From Lingula anatina (taxonomy: Eukaryota > Brachiopoda > Lingulata > Lingulida > Lingulidae): 64,000 nucleotides of DNA. Each line of letters begins with the position of its first letter. The stretch's first letter is position 1. Made by a program: the position numbers and the translations under genes. The stretch lies in assembly GCF_001039355.2 (NCBI RefSeq), contig NW_019773736.1, positions 1,424,122-1,488,121 on the forward strand, given 5' to 3'. The notes under the pieces were generated by a model. It had not been told where the DNA came from and ran no database searches. It saw only the letters and a program-made list of their open reading frames with translations. Below are positions 1 to 12,579 of this stretch, piece after piece.

Positions 1-33
<33 letters not shown>

Positions 34-81
34 TTCTCTCTCTCTCTCTCGCTTGCTCCCCAGTCTCTCTCTCTCTCTCTC
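1..81. repeat. CT-rich microsatellite at left edge
   Basis: Three runs of CT dinucleotides interrupted by short unique pieces. The array is cut by the window edge, so its full length is unknown. Confidence 0.95.
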
Positions 82-472
82 CGCCTTGGCTGTTGTATAT
101 TCGTAAAATAAAAGCAAAAAACGAAATAAAAAAAAGAAACATGTACAGTACATCTATGACAAATTTGGATAAGAAAAGACTGTTTGATTTTCTCTCAGTA
201 TGTGATAACAGTAAAGCAAACAGTCCCAAACTGACGACATCAGAATTTTAAAGCACAGATGTCATAAGCGTGCTGATGACATCGTATTGTTGAGGCAATA
301 GTTATAAAATAAAATAAAAAAACAATCTTTAGCAGCTGATTGCTCTGTCACAGAAATAACAGCCATAAACAGCCACTTTCTCTTTACAGAACCAAATGAT
401 CTTTCGGGAGTAAAATTGAATCATTTCTTCATTTTTTCCCTATACGCCTGCTTTTCTTTAGAATATTGAATG

Positions 473-752
473 GATTCTAGCGATTTCGTGATTGTCATTG
501 ACTCAAAAGTGTTAAATATATACCAGATCAAAGATCGTGTAGAAAACGTATTCATCGCTCTTCGTGCTAAAAACTATTTTTTTATGTTTAACAAAAATAC
601 AATCTTTAGCAGGATTCTAGCGATTTCGTGATTGTCATGGATTCTAAAGTCTTAAATATATACCAGAACAAAGATCGTGTAGAAAACGTATTCATCGCTC
701 TTCGTGCTGAAAAACAATTTTTCTTTTGTTTAACAAAAAATGTATTTTCTTC
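473..752. repeat. 140-bp tandem duplication
   Basis: Two adjacent copies of about 140 bp, 473-612 and 613-752, both beginning GATTCTAGCGATTTCGTGAT. They differ at scattered bases. A short piece ending in CTTTAGCAG also occurs at about 322 and 599, which marks the duplication joint. No coding potential is apparent. Confidence 0.85.
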
Positions 753-2071
753 TTTTCATCTTAAATTATATTCAAGATGCATTTATAATCATTTTAGATC
801 GACCTATCTCCGTTGTTTTCTACAGCACCTGGATAGTATCCGGAATTACAGTGCGCTTTAAACCATAGGTGTGGTTTTTACTGACCGTTTTATAATGAAC
901 TTAACCTTATTGCATGACTTATAAATATTAGTAGCGAGTAGAGGTTTCGACCTCATATCGCTGTAAACGTGTCCATAGTCTCTTATCTGTGTTTGACCAA
1001 AGATGTGGCTTGACATTTTTCTTTAAATATGTCGCCAGGGTAATTCATTATTTTCGTGTAAAAGGCGCATGATATTTTACAAACAATCAATCAAGTTGTA
1101 AGCACTTACACAAAGGAGTAGTGTTTGTAATGTTTGTAGTCAGCGGTATAAAAGATTGGTGTGGATCAAAATTTCTGAATTCATTTATTTATTAAATTAG
1201 TTTTGCATGATTGTTTATTTTTCCCCCTTTTCTTCTTGTATTTCTTGGCAAAATTTTTTCAAAGACGTGTAGATCGATACTACATGCAGTATAGCACGAA
1301 CTGATCAAATCGACATGCTTTTGGCCTAACCCGAAGTTAATTATGTAGCTGCCTAATACAAATTACAAATTCATCAGTATACATACGTGCATCACAGAAA
1401 AAACAAATATAAATTCACGTAAGTATAGAAGAATAACGTAAGTGTAGTTAGCGCTGCAACTGTACATGAATAATATACTTATTCTACCCTGTATATTACT
1501 CGGTGTATCATATCTAAATGCTATAGTGAATAGACAGATCATGAATGTTCTCATTTTTTTCTGTCCACAAAGTGTAACTAAACTGCTATCTGTCCTACCA
1601 AAATTTAGCCCATAAAGACAGACACAGGCCACGATCAAACTAAGAAATACTCCTCCCCTACTATTGAGTACTACTCCCGACCCAAATAAAACCTTTGCAT
1701 CACTGCTTACCGTCCATGCGTTAAAAAGAATCCGTTCAGAGCTCCATAAACTTATCTTTAATGGAATAGTTATAGAGAAAAAAGTGGTTTCTACAATACA
1801 TCAAAATACCTCAAATATGGTTAACTTCTTAAAGAATGTTTTGTTCATTATGATAACGACAAAAAAAAAATAAAAAACACAGCCAGATTTTTATAAGGCG
1901 AGCAACGTGCAGGTACTGATTAATCCATTGTATACACGACGAACGGTGAAAAAAAGTACAATGCCTCTATTTATACATCATCATGTACCCCACGTAAATT
2001 CGCGTGGGAATATCACCCATGCCCCTGAAAATTGAGTTCTTTACTGCACTTTATTATTTCACTGCATACAA

Positions 2072-2120
<49 letters not shown>

Positions 2121-3300
2121 AAATTGTTTGAGAATTATTTCTGAAAGGACTGTACGTCCAAATGACATTGTACATAACATGTTTGCAAAGCAGCTAATGT
2201 GACATTCATGTAATTAATGCATATACTTTAAATTATGCCAGCAACAAAAACAGCAATAAAAAATCCCCATACTCTGTGTAGCAACCTCCCTCTCACAAGA
2301 CAACAAACTAAAACACCGTTGGTACTAACTCTCATGCATTCGATTTGCATCGACATTCGTACCAGATAAAAAGGACACAATCTTAAACTCTGCTGCTATC
2401 AACAAACGTTGCGTGCGCTAGTCGCAACTTTGAAATATAATGTGTACTTAATATTCTGAAAATTCATCATAACATATCTTGTATCTTGTATATATCTTGT
2501 ATGCAAGAAATAATTAAATTAGATTTAAGTGTGTCAATAAAGTACTATCGAGTTTGGTACAATGTCTGAGGTTTCGGCTTGCTGCCTTCTTCAGGGACTC
2601 AGAACTGTTTCTTTTTTTCGCCAAAAAGGGTCCATTGGTGCATAAAATCAAACAAGCAAAAAGAAAATGCGTTTCACAAATACCCCCCTGACTTACAGCG
2701 CTCGATCACATATAAAATACATTTGCTCTATCAGTAGATCTAAATGTAGCGGGCAAAGCGCTAAAGATGGTTATCTAGAGTGACTTTAAACACAACAGTC
2801 CAGAAAAGTCCCTGCCCTGAGCATCTAAATGGACCTCGAACTCGTATACTCCTTATCATTATCATCATGGTCGTAAGTACTGATAGACACCAGACGTTGT
2901 TAACAGAGTCGGACATGGAAGCATTATTTCAATATCCAGATATGTATGAATCTAAGACTGCGTTCCCATAAACCCAACGTATTAGCCGGAGCTATCTATT
3001 TCTGCGAAGCTTCTTGCTAAAGTGCTTTCAGTGTTATCAGCTGTAACTAGGGGAAATTCACTATCGTTAATTACCTCCTTGCATCTTCAAAGTTCGCTTG
3101 CACTGAATGCGATTCGCTGAGTTAGATAGATCCAGATAGTACAAGTTTCAAGTGTAGTTAGGTTCTACTGGAAGACCATACGTTCCGGTGTGGTCAAACT
3201 TTTAAAAAAACCGCACTGCATCTTACTTGGAGTCCAACCGACGACTCTTATATTTTTAAAAATGCCACACTAAAACGTTTAAGCACGCTCCTTTTATGTA
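753..3300. other. Intergenic, no supported gene
   Basis: Only short uncorrelated open frames are present, with no recognisable domain. It is downstream (on the minus strand) of the first signal-peptide exon at 3338, so a distant pentraxin body could lie further left, outside the window. A TAAA array sits at 2075-2122. Confidence 0.6.
2075..2122. repeat. (AAAT)n microsatellite
   Basis: Uninterrupted AAAT tetranucleotide array. Confidence 0.95.
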
Positions 3301-3337
3301 AGCGTTGATCGGTGATAAAGACCCCCCCCCCTCTTAC

Positions 3338-3407
3338 CTGGCATACAAAGACACTGGGGGAATATACACAAACCCAGGATCAGGACAAACGGTATTCCCC
3401 GCAGCAT
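3338..3407 (-). CDS. Signal-peptide first exon, proximal type, body not found in window
   Basis: A 70-nt exon starting at an ATG (3407-3405) encodes a signal peptide: a short charged start (MLRG), a hydrophobic core (IPFVLILGLCIF) and a small-residue end before a GTAAGAG donor. The donor is phase 1, like every pentraxin first exon further right, and the exon length matches four of them exactly. No pentraxin body lies between 1 and 3338 on this strand, so the rest of the gene is either left of the window or lost. The upstream TATA-like sequence (AGTTTTATAG near 3461-3470, minus) is poor. Assignment to the pentraxin family rests on length, phase and position, not on homology of the mature protein. 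Confidence 0.55.
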
Positions 3408-4053
3408 GGTGTCGTCCTCGCGTTGGATCACCGCACAACGCAAAATGTGAAAAAAGCGCACTATAAAACTCTTTGTTTTGTTGTAACATCGAGAGATAAC
3501 ATCGCCTGCTTTATCTCTGTCCCTGATTGATTGAGAAGGGTACAATATTTGTGGCAGCTAAAGGGAAGACATGTCACTTTTTGCGCCGCGGTTCATTTTT
3601 CAATTCCGCAGTAAGTTCCTATAACATGTAACAGTCTGAGATAGCATTGAATGTAAAAAGGTAATTGCACTGTACATGTAGCTCTACCATTCAATGAATC
3701 CACTGAATGTAGAAATAGATTACTAAACGCAATGAATAAATCTGTTAAAATATTCATTAAATAGATAAATTGCAAATTAATAAATGAACGTATAATTAAA
3801 TATGACAAAACGCATTAATTTTAATATATGAATAAATAATACGTCTAAAACCACCTTTGTGTCGATGCCTGTTTTAATACTGAGATTATCAAAAGACTCT
3901 CAGGAACTAAAAGAAGCTCAAGTACTGAAGCACTAGGCTTTTTCAGCACCACGCTTTTCAAGAGGAAAACATCTACTTGGAAAAGAACATGGGCTGAAAA
4001 TTGCATGACTCGCACAAATCAAACGCTCGTACATTAACTTGAACATTAAAGAA

Positions 4054-4066
4054 AGGTCAAAGGCCA
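4054..4066 (+). promoter_or_regulatory. DR1-like nuclear-receptor half-site pair, copy 1
   Basis: AGGTCAAAGGCCA, two AGGTCA-like half sites one base apart (one mismatch). It sits in a roughly 130-bp stretch that recurs at 11.8, 13.1, 20.6 and 25.2 kb. Binding is inferred only. Confidence 0.4.
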
Positions 4067-5199
4067 TTTCAAGATTGGCAGATAGCACATGGGCATCAAT
4101 ATACGTGTATTTTGTGGATAAAAGTTTTAATGGAACAAAAGGTACAAACATATTTGCACGCCTGCTTTAACCTTCCAAGTGACGATTATTAACGGGCTAT
4201 AAGACTAATAAACACAAAAAAAAAGAAAAGAAAAAAAGGCCACCACCTTGAATGCAACGCCACCTATCAATTATTCCTTCATGACATAAAGACCAAGAAG
4301 GCTGAGAACGTTGACTGATTTACTTTATCGACTTTATCTCGAACTGAATATTTTGTTTCAATACTATAAATAATAAATGACCTCTGGTTTTAATTTAAAC
4401 TTGTTAGATCACGTGATGACAGCAGACAAATCACACTCAAACTCACTCCACTTACACTAAACTCCCTAGGCTACATCGTCTCATTCATCTTTTGTGAATC
4501 CCACATCACTAGAAAACCTCGGTAAATTCTTTTGAAGTCCTCGTCTTTTTGAGTACAGGGAAATCATTTGGTTTTAATTTAGCGTGAAACGGGGTATATG
4601 AAATGGAACCGTGCCATTGGACCGGTATTTTGGTGGTTATCTCCCTTTTTATCACAAAAAATGTTTTACATAGTTTGCTGTTTTCTGAATTGTACTGCTT
4701 ATACAGCCAATGATGTTATTGACATCCCCCTTTTAGTGTTATTAGATTTTATTTTGTTTTTGTCTGTCTGGTTTTATCTAAGAGGACAAATCACGAAATA
4801 TTGCATTGCGTATGAACAGAAACTTATTAATGTACAAAAAGGTAGATGCAAGTTATCCATTGGGAAATCCACATGGTAGCGCATGTCAAGACAAAATGAT
4901 CAAGTTGACCAGATTATGCAATCTATGGCTCTAAATGAGACCTCTTTCTCTGGTCATCCAAGACCAAACTTGTTCATGTGCATTTTATTTTTGCAATGTG
5001 TCTCAAAATGAAACATAACGAACATAAAATATATTTTGCCTTCAAGTTTTTCTGCAACGGCACGGCACATATAATTAATAATGATGGAAATACGTTAGCC
5101 ATCCACACTTTAGTCAATCAGGAAGATAAATAGAGACCAATAAATGTAAACAAACCCTACCAAAGGGGTGACATTCACATACAAGGTACATGTATTTAC

Positions 5200-5269
5200 C
5201 TGGGGCCGCGTCTCCACAGCTGATGCAGAATGTCAAAGCCAACGCTGCAAGCAGTGAACGACCAAACAT
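5200..5269 (-). CDS. Signal-peptide first exon, distal type, orphan
   Basis: A 70-nt exon, ATG at 5269-5267, phase-1 donor GTAAAT. The peptide begins MFGRSLLAALALTF and ends in a small-residue cleavage region (GDAAP). It is clearly homologous to the first exons of the pentraxin genes at 28441 (MFGHTLLAALVLT) and 35131 (MFGQTLLVALVLT). A good TATA sequence (CTATAAAAGG, minus, 5341-5350) lies about 75 bp upstream. No exon 2 or 3 lies between it and the next signal exon at 3338. It may be a distal alternative first exon for a gene whose body is off the left edge, or the remnant of a deleted gene. Confidence 0.6.
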
Positions 5270-5340
5270 GATTGCGTCTCTTACTGAAACTGGGAAGAAG
5301 ATTCCAGTATACTGCAGTCTGACTCTAAACATTTGCTATC

Positions 5341-5350
5341 CCTTTTATAG
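5341..5350 (-). promoter_or_regulatory. TATA box of the 5200-5269 first exon
   Basis: Reads CTATAAAAGG on the minus strand, about 75 bp before the ATG, a normal place for a short 5' leader. Confidence 0.6.
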
Positions 5351-6600
5351 CCTAAGGCCATGCTTTACGTACATTTTGTAATATGTCTCCGATGGTATCG
5401 AAAAACTGTTTAAATGCCCATTTGTATATGATGATGATGGAAAATAGATCAGGGATATAATATGTCACCAATTTTACTAAGATGTTAACTGCAGCGTATC
5501 TGATATAATATCATAATCAATACTACATTTTTGAAAAGTAAACTCTCTATCGCATGCAGAATACCTTTAGCTATTATTTTATGTAAATATATGTGGTACT
5601 TTGGTGTCTTTTTAATGGTTTTAGGACAGAGAGACATTGTATTTATAGCATAACTTTTATCTAAAATACCCCGGTTTAGTGGACATCATGGTATTTTTGT
5701 CTCGATGTGAGCAATTTATTTCACAAAAGGCAGTTTTACATGCTGTATGACCATTGCAATATAGTGTTAAAGGTGTGTCCACGTCCCAGTTTGAGTGATA
5801 TCAGAATTAATGTATTTTGAATAACCGTTTGAATATAAATCTTCTTTTGAAAACAGAATTTCCGAATATATGATTCGCGGCTGCCTTTTGGAGTTGTCCT
5901 TTAACAAATACTTAACCTGAATAAAAATTTCGAAATTTGGCTTTTCAGATTAAACAAAGCAGTCATTCTCTGTGATCTTAGCCTAAAGCCTTGCGTGCAG
6001 CCTTGATATGCCTCACGACAAAGCATATGGGGTTAATTTTTCCACATTTTAATTGGGCGATGCATTTACATTTTAATGTAATTAAAATAACTTAGATTCA
6101 AACCGAATGAAATGATATACCTGTAATAATGAAACAAATAGAGTGAATGAAGTTATTATCAAATTGGAGGAGGAACATTCAGAGACATGTAACGCAACTT
6201 AAAGTTACGCAAACTCAAGTATTTCTTTTAGGATCTGAAACCGATCCTTGTCTGGACCCAATACTGCGGAGTGGCACAGCTTTTACTCTTTCTTTGAGGA
6301 TCTGAAGCCAAACTTGGGGATTCTGTTTTCTGACCGCTCCCTGATGCTTTTCAAGAAAACATTTGGTACCGTCTGAAATGTCATTACCCTACATGTAGGT
6401 AATGGATTTTGATGGTGCGTATTCATTAACTTAATGCAGTATTTAATTGTAATATTTAATCTATTTTTGTATTGACTCCATTATTTGAACACGAAAATTC
6501 GGTTGATACATTTATTACTGTGGATTAAGTTCAGCCATACTAAGATATGGGGCGACTTTTAAACATAGCACTTAATCTTTTGAAATATTCAGTTATTTTT
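5351..6600. other. Intergenic with duplicated fragments
   Basis: No gene is seen. A piece at about 5705-5870 belongs to a diverged repeat family also found near 30.0, 30.2 and 37.1 kb. A piece at about 6170-6370 matches about 14,440-14,600, marking the left part of the 8.7-kb duplication. Confidence 0.6.
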
Positions 6601-6675
6601 ATGTAAAAAGACTGTCCAAAAATGAAACAAAACTAAGAACACAATGATCAATGATCTTGTCACTTCCTGTATTTC

Positions 6676-6681
6676 TTTATT
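6676..6681 (-). promoter_or_regulatory. Poly(A) signal of pentraxin A
   Basis: AATAAA on the minus strand, about 245 bp after the stop of gene A. The duplicated gene B has the same signal at the equivalent place. Confidence 0.5.
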
Positions 6682-6925
6682 GAACACTTGACATCTGTTC
6701 ATAATAAAAGTAATATTTATGCGGAGAAGAACAAAGTGATGTTGCTGTTTTAAGTTTGAGTCATAGAGGGCATTACCTCCATATTGCATGCAAAGATATC
6801 CAAGAAAAAGATAAGTAAAATGAGTTTTGAAACAAATGACTTTAGTCACAATATTCTAATTCTGAGACCCTTGAATTCTTAAAATATAAAAAACAGACGA
6901 CATAGTTTAGAAAACTGTGTAAAAT

Positions 6926-9900
6926 TTAACAATGCTCCTCGTATGTTGCGACCTTGAAATTTAACTTGGTGACAGTGTCCCACGACACGAGACTCCCCTC
7001 GTTACTATTGGCACATATTGCCAGACCGGGAATGTCGACTTTATCATGGTCCCAGACGTTGATACCGCCCACGAACCCGACAAACGAAGGGCGCTTCACA
7101 TACCCCCCTTCCCGTGCTTCGGTATGGGTGTGACCCACGATCCAGTCGCCACCTGGAAAAATAATCAATGTTAATCAAAATATGTCATCAAAATTGGTAC
7201 AGTAAATAGAAAACCACGTAGCGGATATAGCTACGTGCTTCGATATACGGACAAGGAAATTATAAGATAAATATGTTTTAAAAAGAGAATGAACAATTAA
7301 ATAAACGAACGTGCTTAAAAGGAAACACAGCAAAAAATGAATAATAATAATAAAGAAAGTATAACATTTATATAACCAAATATTTTATTGTTATGCTATG
7401 CTAACTCTCCGTGTTTGCTGGGGAATATGTCTTATTTTTTATTTATTGTTCAATTTTATCGACTTCTCAAAAGTGAACACTCAATAGTTGTGAAGAATGT
7501 TTCATTTACAAAGAGATTGGCAGATTGTACTGTAGCTGGTAGAAATTCAAATCAACGATAATACATACCGTAGATGTTATAATAAGAACTTCCTGGGAAT
7601 TTCAATTTGGAACATCACCTTTTGTCTTTTTAATTTTTAAATTAAAGGTTAATCATCAGCATTTGACTTTTATATGAAACAATCTAGGGACAAAAGATTG
7701 ATGAGAAATTGAAAAGAAACCAGGAGCATTAGCTTTTATAAATCCTATTAGTGTTTCCTCGCTATATAAGATTAAGGGCTAGTGCGTTTTTATGTCACTT
7801 CATATCTCTTACCACCGGGTATGTAAGAAGCATTCACAGGGCGACTCAGCGCGTGGAGACCATCCCTGTAGATATTCATCTCTCCCTCGTCACTACTCCA
7901 CATGACGCACCAGTGGTGCCAGTTCCCATCGGCCGGTAGGGGCGCTTCGGCATGAGGGCCCCCGTTCAGGACTCGGACGCCATTCAAAATCACGGAGTAT
8001 CCGTGACCAGTAGGACTGTAGGCAAGCTCTATACTGCGAGGATAACGTTCTGAACCGTAGGACAAAACAGGGCCGCTTGTGGTCCTTATGCTCTTAATCC
8101 AAATACAGAGCGTAAAAGCGTCCATATTGGGCGTTGTTGCCTGCAGGTGTGACCAGCGGAGGACATTTTGTGGTGCAGGAAAGTAAAGAACACGACCGCC
8201 ACCTGAAAGAAAAAATGTACAAATGAATTTTAATAATCTCAATAACAAAGAGTAGAGTTTTAAAAATTAAAACAAAAGCTGGCAATTTATTCAGTATGCA
8301 TGTGAAATATGGTTGAACATCAAAATACTGAAATGACGTCATATTTCGTCGTGTTAACGATGTTTAGTGTCCACTATGAGAATGGTTATGGTGAACGATG
8401 TCGTTTCAAAATCTCTACTCATAAAATGCAGAAGGTTGTGTGCCCGGAATGCGGCTATTTTGTTGTTGGTATTTTTGTAACGGTGCAAAATTGTCTTTTT
8501 GTTACTGCCTTAAATTTAACCATATATGGGCAGCATGTTAATGTTATTTCAATAGTTCCTTTTTTCTTTCTCGTTATAAAGTAAAATTATAGTAGTTATT
8601 GTGTTTTTTTTTTTCTTTTTTTTTTTTTTGTCCGTTTGCATGTATTTGTATTATCGCTAATAGCCTATACAACATTCAAGCATCCAAATTTAAAAGGCGA
8701 TGGGGAGGGTATATTAACATGAATGCGCCATTACTTGCATTTCAGGGATCACCTTTTTAAGAACTTAATATTCACACGTTTTCCATTCCTGAACTAGTTT
8801 GAATAACGGCTTTTATTGACGATATACCGGTAGTTCTTGACACTATTCGTCACGTGTTTGGCAAAAAATCGTTTTTATTTATTTATTTATTTATTTTTAA
8901 ATTGTGGTAATGTATGGTGTTTTGCTGACCGTTGTACATTTGCGTTTTCAGACACTCAAGATAACCATCTGGACAGCTTTACCCGCTATATTATGATCCA
9001 CTGATAGAATTAATGTACTTAATGAGTGATTGCACGATGTTTGCTGGGATCCCCAGCTTTTCTGTTAACATAGACACGCTGATAACTATTCAGAATGGTC
9101 GGACATTTGGACCGGCAATAATGAAAAATTTGCGGGACCGAATGGATTTTTGTCGGACTGAAAATCACTCTGTTGGTTTGAGACATATACTACTAGTATG
9201 ATTAGGGTAGCTTACGTTTTTTCCCTTCTTTGTGAATGTGATAGGTTTGAAACGGAAGGGAAAAAACGCTTTGGGTCTTATATAATTTATGTCGAATGAT
9301 GACTGTAAATTCAAAATTGCGGCTCTTAAAACTCTTGTCCAATTTTTTACCGGCCCAGACAAATTTTGCCGGTCGTGACCGATCGGACCGACAGTTTCAG
9401 CATGTCTGTAACATTTACAGAATTTTAAAATACTAATTTCATTCATCTCCGGTGAAACATGGAACTTCATAGCTGGTATTGCATAACACTGTTATTATAT
9501 CACCATTACTGTGTGTGATTGCGTAAACCTTTAAATGGAATTAAAACATAAACTATTTCCTTTTCTGCAAAAATGCGCTCAGTATTTCATTAAGGTGACT
9601 ATTACTTAATTTTCTTGGGTCAAAGCAGATGACGATTGGTTCATGTGAAGGAAAGGTTTAGTGGGGCGAATATTGCATGGTAAAAATGACAGATAATGGA
9701 TTGCGATTCAGAATGACAATTTTTTCGACTAACAATAAGTTATATTGTACTTTACTACGCGAAAAGCCAAACTGTTTTAAAAGAGAGGACCAAAACTGCG
9801 TACAGAAATATATTCTTAAGAGGTTTAGTTTTTTTTCGTCCAGGTATTTTAACATATTTTCCCTCGTTCTCTTTTGGATGAAAAAAATCTGTAAAGACTT

Positions 9901-10359
9901 TATTAACTTATTTTCTAACTTGCGTTGATGAACTTATTTTCTTACTTGCGTTGAGAAACTTTTCTGGTATAGGGCCACCTTTTGAAAGTTCAGTTATAGT
10001 GTAGATCTGTGTCAGCAGGCAGCAAGAATCATGTTCCACAAACCAAAAGGAAATGGCTCTTAATTGTCATTGCCCCACCCTACAATTTTTACCGTTATTA
10101 GGCTTGGGTCGTGTAGTAAATGCCACATTTCTCCTTTCAACAAAGTAAACTTATGTCGAATACATGTGTTTCCTAAGGAAAATTTCAGGATATCCAGATT
10201 CAGAGGGATAGAACAATGCAATTAGATATACGAGTATCAAAACAATGACCACTATAAATTCGAGAAAAGAACATTCTCATTGGCTATTCCTCAAACAGAC
10301 CCATACTAACCTGGATAAGCTGATGAAAAAGCAACACAAGCAGCCAAGACCAACGTCAT
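6926..10359 (-). CDS. Short secreted pentraxin, gene A (three exons)
   Basis: Exons (minus): 10359-10311, 8202-7813, 7152-6926; both introns are phase 1 with GT-AG ends, giving 221 residues. Exon 1 encodes a short signal peptide (MTLVLAACVAF). Exons 2 and 3 form a full LamG-like pentraxin domain of normal short-pentraxin length. The family signature HxCx[ST]WxS reads HWCVMWSS here, with Met in place of Ser/Thr. The Ca-ligand stretch near the C terminus (Gln-Glu-Gln-Asp-like in CRP/SAP) reads VGHTHTEA, so calcium binding is probably lost or changed. An Asn-Ala-Ser glycosylation site precedes the second junction. Short pentraxins are secreted oligomeric pattern-binding proteins. Gene B, 8.7 kb to the right, is a near copy, but A lacks 21 nt of its signal sequence. 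Confidence 0.88.
10311..10359 (-). CDS. Pentraxin A exon 1, shortened signal peptide
   Basis: Only 49 nt, 21 nt shorter than the same exon of gene B. The missing bases encode the Gly-Tyr-Ser-Leu-Cys-Gly region right after the start. The loss is in frame and leaves a 16-residue hydrophobic leader, short but still signal-like. Confidence 0.75.
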
Positions 10360-10408
10360 GGTCAAAACCGACGCCTGTCAAAACACACCTAGGCAGCAGT
10401 GACCTACG

Positions 10409-10417
10409 TATTTATGT
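10409..10417 (-). promoter_or_regulatory. TATA-like box of pentraxin A
   Basis: CATAAATAC on the minus strand, about 50 bp before the ATG. The same sequence sits at the same place upstream of gene B (19229-19237). Confidence 0.45.
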
Positions 10418-10436
10418 GCGATGATATGACACTTAG

Positions 10437-10687
10437 GCTTCGTTCACATGCAATGTCTATTTTCTATTTTCTATTTTCGGTATGTCTTATGATCACGGTC
10501 TGTGCACTGAATATCCCGCCGCGTAATTACTGGCAGCGCGAGCCAGTTACTTATAGTAACTTATAGTAACTGGCTCGCGCTGCCAGTAATTACGCCGCGG
10601 GATATTCAGTGCACAGACCGTGATCATAAGACATACCGAAAATAGAAAATAGAAAATAGAAAATAGACATTGCATGTGAACGAAGCC
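10437..10687. mobile_element. Palindromic MITE, Harbinger-like, copy 1
   Basis: About 250 bp forming one nearly perfect inverted repeat from end to end (termini GGCTTCGTTCACATGCAATG and its complement), with a small centre of repeated TTATAGTAAC. It is flanked by TTA on both sides. The homologous site near gene B (about 19,250) lacks it, so this is a true insertion. A 3-bp TWA target duplication is typical of PIF/Harbinger elements. No coding sequence. Confidence 0.85.
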
Positions 10688-10709
10688 TTAGATCGCTCTA
10701 CTACAGTGG

Positions 10710-10872
10710 GGTTCCAAATGTATTGCACCATTTCACTTGAAGTTTAACAACTGCTGGATTTCCTAGGTTTTTCAATTGGTATTTTATTGCNGGTTCCAAA
10801 TGTATTGCACCATTTCACTTGAAGTTTAACAACTGCTGGATTTCCTAGGTTTTTCAATTGGTATTTTATTGC
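10710..10872. repeat. Exact 81-bp direct repeat separated by one N
   Basis: 10710-10790 and 10792-10872 are identical and separated by a single N at 10791. The duplicate region near gene B has only one copy. This is most simply an unmerged contig overlap. Confidence 0.85.
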
Positions 10873-11780
10873 ACCGTATTTATGCCAAGTTAGTTCCCTT
10901 AACAACATTTTTACAGAGCAGTGCTTTGCCCTTACGAAGCACATGTTATTATGTTTGTTAGTATTAACCTTCTGTAGGATAGCAGCGTGAAGTCATTATG
11001 GCCACCACCCTTGTGGGCATGGACTGCTAAATGTACAGTTATCTTTTGGGAGGTATGTTGCTGCAGGTTCTTAAGACCAATCCTTGAGTCCCTTTATAGT
11101 GCGAATGGATATAAAAATAATGATCACAGCTGGGGCAATTATTTTGTCACCCCTCTGTAGATTCTATTTCAAGTCATTAGTTGAAGACTGGACCTACATT
11201 ACTTTTTTTGAAACACTGCTCAAAAGAATCATTGTACTGATATCTCTAAGGAATCAGTAACGGTCCCAAAATTATCTCAAAAAATGAATTATTGTACGCT
11301 GTCTGAACATTGGATTGTAATGGAATGTTTTTCTCATCGGCCTCAATATCATTACCGGTGTCCATGTATTGCATTTTAAACATCCCTTAAAATATGAATT
11401 GTATTTTGAAGTTATATTTTGAAACTTTATAAATTAATTGGCTCCTCCTTTTGAATTATATTTTCAGTTGGACTTTTAAAGACTAAAATAGCTTTTCAAA
11501 TACCAATTTGAAATGCTGACGTATGATAGATAAATAAGATTTAAAACGTCTTTGTGTCATAATAAGTGACAAATTGAATATCTTCATAATAAGGCACAAA
11601 AGGTCATTTGTGCAATTGTATTTGCGGTTTAAACAGCTATTTATTTTTCCTGAGACGCGTGCGCTTCCTCAGAAAAAAAACGAATTTCCCAATTCCAAAT
11701 CCAAAACGTAAAATAACACTGGCTGTTAATTGCATGTCTAGGGCAAACCAAATACCTGGACAGCGACTTGTTGTCTAAAA

Positions 11781-11793
11781 AGTTCCAAGGTCA
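11781..11793 (+). promoter_or_regulatory. DR1-like element, copy 2 (weak)
   Basis: AGTTCCAAGGTCA: the second half site is intact, the first is degraded. Lies between the distal signal exon at 12441 and pentraxin A exon 1. Confidence 0.25.
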
Positions 11794-12440
11794 TTTCAAT
11801 ATCAGTAGATATCACACGGTCATCTACATGTTTGATTGATACAAGAACTAGTGGCACCAATGTGCTCACCACTTCTACGAACAAAGCGCCCCCTATCAAA
11901 TAATTGTTCCTATGATAGCAAGACAAAATAACTTAAAAACACAAAAACGAAATTGTTTTTACGATGTACAGAATATACGTACAAATATGGTGATGGTTTA
12001 CAGCCAAATTTACCCAAAGAATAATAAATGCAAGCATAAAATACTAAATAAATAAATGTCAAATGGATATTTTGCTAGTGAAGACACCACTTTAACAGAC
12101 CTTGTACCCAGGCACACACTCTATTTTGCTAATGAATCATACTCCAAGCTTCATGTGCAGTCTGCTTTGTAATATATTTCAAAGTACGTATGGAATAATA
12201 TAAATACGTTTTCTACAATACATCAAAATTACTCGCACTTACTGAAACCAGAACGAAAAAGAAGGGTACATATAAGCAAATTGCTATCCACTTACATTTC
12301 GATAAGTAGAAGAGTCAATACCGCATGGTCAATACCTCCGATTTAAATTGCATCATGCCAATGCACACATTTCTGAAATATTTCCAATAACTTTAAATGG
12401 AGTTTTGTAAGAACTGAAAAGCAACATATAAAAATCATAC

Positions 12441-12510
12441 CTGTAGTAAGCGCTCGACTAACAATACAAGAAGTCAAAACTAGCGCTGAAAGAACTGAAT
12501 GTCCCAGCAT
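12441..12510 (-). CDS. Distal signal-peptide first exon C, orphan or alternative exon of pentraxin A
   Basis: A 70-nt exon with ATG at 12510-12508, peptide MLGHSVLSALVLTSC and on, and a phase-1 GTATGA donor. It is homologous to the first exons of genes E and F and to the exon at 5200. It has its own TATA-like sequence (CATTATAAATA, minus, 12569-12579). The nearest downstream compatible acceptor of this family is exon 2 of pentraxin A at 8202, which is also phase 1, so splicing from here to 8202 would give an intact pentraxin with another signal peptide. Equally, it could be the remnant of a separate gene. Confidence 0.6.
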
Positions 12511-12568
12511 GGCGGTGCCTCTCAAGACGAGAAGAAAGAGTAGGTCCAATTATAACTGTGTCCCACAC

Positions 12569-12579
12569 TATTTATAATG
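12569..12579 (-). promoter_or_regulatory. TATA-like box of exon C
   Basis: CATTATAAATA on the minus strand, about 60 bp before the ATG, identical at exon D (21374-21384). Confidence 0.5.

Noticed and set aside
4598-4879. 93-residue plus-strand open frame with hydrophobic stretches
   Set aside because: Hydrophobicity comes from T-rich sequence. No homologue recognised, no splice or promoter support, not repeated in the duplicated units.
8309-8584. 91-residue plus-strand open frame in pentraxin A intron
   Set aside because: The equivalent sequence near gene B (about 16,980-17,260) does not keep the frame, so it is chance.
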